Source: CBDUUP01 sp965370435 (lineage in GTDB: Bacteria; Chloroflexota; Anaerolineae; Anaerolineales; UBA11579). From it: a stretch of DNA of 7,147 nt. The notes under the pieces are model-generated. The model saw nothing but the letters and a program-made list of their open reading frames with translations. It searched no databases and was not told the origin of the DNA. The translations under genes were made by a program, and so were the position numbers. Where the stretch lies: positions 1 to 7,147 of the forward strand of contig CBDUUP010000240.1 in the NCBI GenBank assembly GCA_965370435.1. Reading direction: 5' to 3'. Shown here one piece after another: positions 5,215 through 7,147 of this stretch. Each line of letters starts with the position of its first letter. Within the stretch, counting starts at the first letter, position 1.

Positions 5215-6667
5215 ACTCGAACTCCTCAACGACGAACTCATCCAGCGCATTCTGGACGAAGCCTTCCAACTATTAATGAACCCCGGTGTCCGAGTGCAGT
5301 CGCCAGAGGCCCGTAAGCTACTGGCGGAGGCAGGCGCGGACGTTGACGACAACACCGAGATCGCCCACATCCCCGAATCCGTGGCCCGCAAGGCGCTGGA
5401 GACCGTCCCCCATGAATTCTTCCTCTACGACCTGGCCGGGGAGCCGACGGTTCGTTATGGCGGGGACGCCGTTCACTTTGACCCCGGCTCTTCCGGGGTG
5501 AGCGTCCTCGACCCTGACTCGCTTGAGCATAAGTCTTCCACGACGCCTGACTTGATCCGGTTGGTCAAAGTCGCCGAGATGCTGCCCCAGTACGACGCCC
5601 AATCCACCGCGGTGGTATGCGGCGAGGTGAGCGAACTCATCGGCGATCTATACAGGCTGTACATCCTATTGTTGTTCTCCTCCAAGCCCATCGTCACCGG
5701 CGCATTCAGCGCGAAAACAACCCAAGCGATGTTCGACATCCTGGCGATCTTCGCCGGAGGGCGTCAAGAACTGGCCGAGAAGCCCCGAGCTGTGTTTGAC
5801 GTTTGTCCCTCGCCTCCCCTGGTATGGACTGACTTCGGCGCGGATAATTTAATTGATTTGGCTCGCGCCGGGGTTCCGGCCCAGATCGTCTCCATGCCTT
5901 TGGCCGGAGCGGGCGCGCCGGTCACGCTGCTGGGGTCGGTGACCCAACACGCGGCCGAGTGCATCAGCGGAATGACCATCCACCAATTAGCCAAAGCGGG
6001 GTCGCCCATCGTATGGGGCGGCGCGGCAGCCATCATGGACATGCGCACGGGCACCACTCCCATGGGCGCAATCGAGACCGCCATGATTGACGCTTCTTAC
6101 GCCCAGGTCGGGAAGTCGCTGGGATTTCCCACTCACACCTATCTAGGAGCCAGCGATTCCAAGTTGGTGGACGTGCAGGCCGGGTTGGAGAGCGGTATCT
6201 CGGCCGTTATCGGCGCATTGGCGGGGATCAATATGATCTCCGGGGCGGGGATGCTCAATTTCTTGATCAGCCAAAGCGCGGAGAAACTGGTAATCGATGC
6301 AGAGGCCATCGCTATGGCTCAACGCCTGCTGGAAGGGATGCAGGTGCGCACCGAGACGCTGGCGACGGCCTTGTTCGAGGGCATCAACTTCAAGGGTGAC
6401 TTCCTCAAGAAGAAAGAGACTCGCAAGTTGTACAAAGTTGAGCAAAACATCCCCTCCTCGGTGATAGACCGCGCTTCGGTTCGCGGCTGGCAGCAAGATG
6501 GAGGCCAGGACGCCTTTGGACGCGCCAAAACCCGCGCAAATGAATTATTAGCCGCCTACCAACGGCCGGAAATCCCAGAGAAGCAAGCCGCCGAACTTCA
6601 AGAGATGGTCGAACACCTGGCGCGGGGAGCGGGGATGGACAAACTGCCCAAGATAGACCTTCAGTAG
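5204..6667 (+). CDS. MttB-superfamily corrinoid methyltransferase, divergent second copy
   Basis: A 487-residue paralogue of the preceding gene, clearly homologous along its length but quite different in sequence. Shared landmarks are the N-terminal helices (LNDELIQRILDEAFQLLMNPGVRV), the FDPGSSGVSVLDPDSLEH strand region, the barrel segment GASDSKLVDVQAG with Lys320 and Gln325, and the C-terminal VIDRASVRGW. The GPGG of the first copy is replaced by FKGDFL (396-401). No internal in-frame UAG occurs, so it is not a pyrrolysine enzyme. It ends at a TAG, and reading through would add only 16 residues. It overlaps the first copy by 11 bases. It may have a different substrate, form a complex with the first copy, or act with the same corrinoid protein. 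The ATG at 5204 is preferred over the GTG at 5195. Confidence 0.9.
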   Translation: MQPKLELLNDELIQRILDEAFQLLMNPGVRVQSPEARKLLAEAGADVDDNTEIAHIPESVARKALETVPHEFFLYDLAGEPTVRYGGDAVHFDPGSSGVSVLDPDSLEHKSSTTPDLIRLVKVAEMLPQYDAQSTAVVCGEVSELIGDLYRLYILLLFSSKPIVTGAFSAKTTQAMFDILAIFAGGRQELAEKPRAVFDVCPSPPLVWTDFGADNLIDLARAGVPAQIVSMPLAGAGAPVTLLGSVTQHAAECISGMTIHQLAKAGSPIVWGGAAAIMDMRTGTTPMGAIETAMIDASYAQVGKSLGFPTHTYLGASDSKLVDVQAGLESGISAVIGALAGINMISGAGMLNFLISQSAEKLVIDAEAIAMAQRLLEGMQVRTETLATALFEGINFKGDFLKKKETRKLYKVEQNIPSSVIDRASVRGWQQDGGQDAFGRAKTRANELLAAYQRPEIPEKQAAELQEMVEHLARGAGMDKLPKIDLQ

Positions 6668-6677
6668 AGCGTAGACG

Positions 6678-7088
6678 GTGAACTGGTCTCAAGGCGAGTT
6701 CCTAATCACCGACGATAAATCCCGGGCGGATATGGATTTCATATCCGGCTCTTTGCACACCACCTACTGGGCGAGCGATCGCCCAGTATCTATTACCAAG
6801 CAATCCATTGATAACTCCGTGCTGTTGTCATTGTTCCACCAAGAAAGGCAGATCGGGTTCACCCGCATCGTATCCGACCATTCAACCTTCGCCTGGATAT
6901 GTGACGTCTTCGTCCATCCCGAATTCCGAGGGGAGGGATTGGGCAAGTGGTTGATGGAATGCACGGTCAACCATCCGGCGGCTCAGGTTCGTTTGGTCTT
7001 GCTGGCAACCAAAGACGCCCACGGCTTATACGAGAAATACGACTTCGTCCGCCGTGAATGTATGTACCGCACAAATCCATATCCTTAG
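6678..7088 (+). CDS. GNAT-family N-acetyltransferase
   Basis: A 136-residue cytoplasmic acetyl-CoA-dependent acyltransferase. Motif A with the acetyl-CoA pyrophosphate loop is CDVFVHPEFRGEGLGKWLME (75-94), containing R-G-E-G-L-G at 84-89. Motif B follows as LLATKDAHGLYEKYDF (108-123). The pattern TDDKSR..DFI...L...YWA..RP near the N-terminus and STFAWICDVFV match a widespread small GNAT subfamily of unknown substrate. The N-terminal pattern supports the GTG start at 6678 over the internal ATG at 6732, although its ribosome binding site is weak. It lies 10 bases after the second MttB gene and is probably co-transcribed. Whether it acetylates an amine from the pathway or is a passenger cannot be told. 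Confidence 0.9.
   Translation: MNWSQGEFLITDDKSRADMDFISGSLHTTYWASDRPVSITKQSIDNSVLLSLFHQERQIGFTRIVSDHSTFAWICDVFVHPEFRGEGLGKWLMECTVNHPAAQVRLVLLATKDAHGLYEKYDFVRRECMYRTNPYP
6765..6788 (+). repeat. Perfect 10-bp inverted repeat with a GCGA loop inside the acetyltransferase gene
   Basis: TACTGGGCGA (6765-6774) and TCGCCCAGTA (6779-6788) are exact reverse complements around GCGA, a GNRA-type tetraloop sequence. The stem spans codons for residues about 30-37 (YWASDRPV), part of a conserved protein motif, so it may be coincidental. In the mRNA it would be a stable hairpin about 90 bases after the start codon. Confidence 0.6.
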
Positions 7089-7147
7089 TGGTATCATTAA
7101 CGGCGTTACTGATGGGGGCTCAGTGCAGTCCCAGATCGGTCAGTGGG

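Noticed and set aside
6665..6718. TAG ending the second MttB gene as a possible pyrrolysine codon
   Set aside because: Pyrrolysine in MttB lies near residue 334, inside the barrel. This TAG is at the natural C-terminus and read-through adds only 16 residues to the TAA at 6716. Both MttB frames are already full length without any internal UAG.
7089..7147. Short self-complementary pieces (ACTGA / TCAGT) after the acetyltransferase as a terminator or the tail of a convergent gene
   Set aside because: The stem is five bases with no T-tract. Minus-strand frames here contain stops that could end a gene entering from the right, but too little sequence is present to choose one.

Overview
The window is a compact, gene-dense bacterial locus of moderately high GC. 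It holds two divergent operons that start from one 288-base intergenic region (2801-3088). The genes suggest an anaerobe that uses methylated amines or betaines and makes a tungsten or molybdenum pterin cofactor: an aldehyde:ferredoxin oxidoreductase (AOR), a MoaD-like protein, a corrinoid protein and two MttB-superfamily methyltransferases. The phylum cannot be read securely from this sequence. A Chloroflexota-type anaerobe is my guess, from this gene mix and from two palindromic elements that resemble dispersed repeats I associate with such genomes; treat it as low confidence.

The minus-strand operon reads leftwards from about 2827. It encodes an Lrp/AsnC regulator (2351-2800), a MoaD/ThiS ubiquitin-fold protein ending in Gly-Gly (2054-2293) and a full-length AOR (152-1987). 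After a short palindromic element (about 72-143) comes what looks like the first 14 codons of another gene running off the left edge (1-44).

The plus-strand operon reads rightwards from about 2927. A leader of roughly 160 nt with two inverted repeats precedes a corrinoid protein (3089-3751, TTG start). Next come a first MttB-family methyltransferase (3748-5214, GTG start, 4-base overlap), a second, divergent MttB-family protein (5204-6667, 11-base overlap) and a GNAT acetyltransferase (6678-7088, 10-base gap). The last 59 bases hold nothing I can assign.

Both operons have a strong sigma70-type promoter with 17-base spacing and the same -10 hexamer (TAGAAT). The -35 boxes lie only 29 bases apart, so the Lrp-type regulator is well placed to control both. 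Inferred working model: one or both MttB proteins move a methyl group from a quaternary amine or related compound to the corrinoid protein, and another protein encoded elsewhere passes it to tetrahydrofolate. The AOR oxidises an aldehyde and reduces ferredoxin, possibly an aldehyde from breakdown of the same substrate class. No corrinoid-reactivation protein, no methylcorrinoid:tetrahydrofolate methyltransferase and no pyrrolysine machinery are encoded here, and neither MttB gene has an internal in-frame UAG. The most notable points are the tandem pair of unlike MttB proteins sharing one corrinoid protein, the structured leader, and the link to a tungstoenzyme operon.
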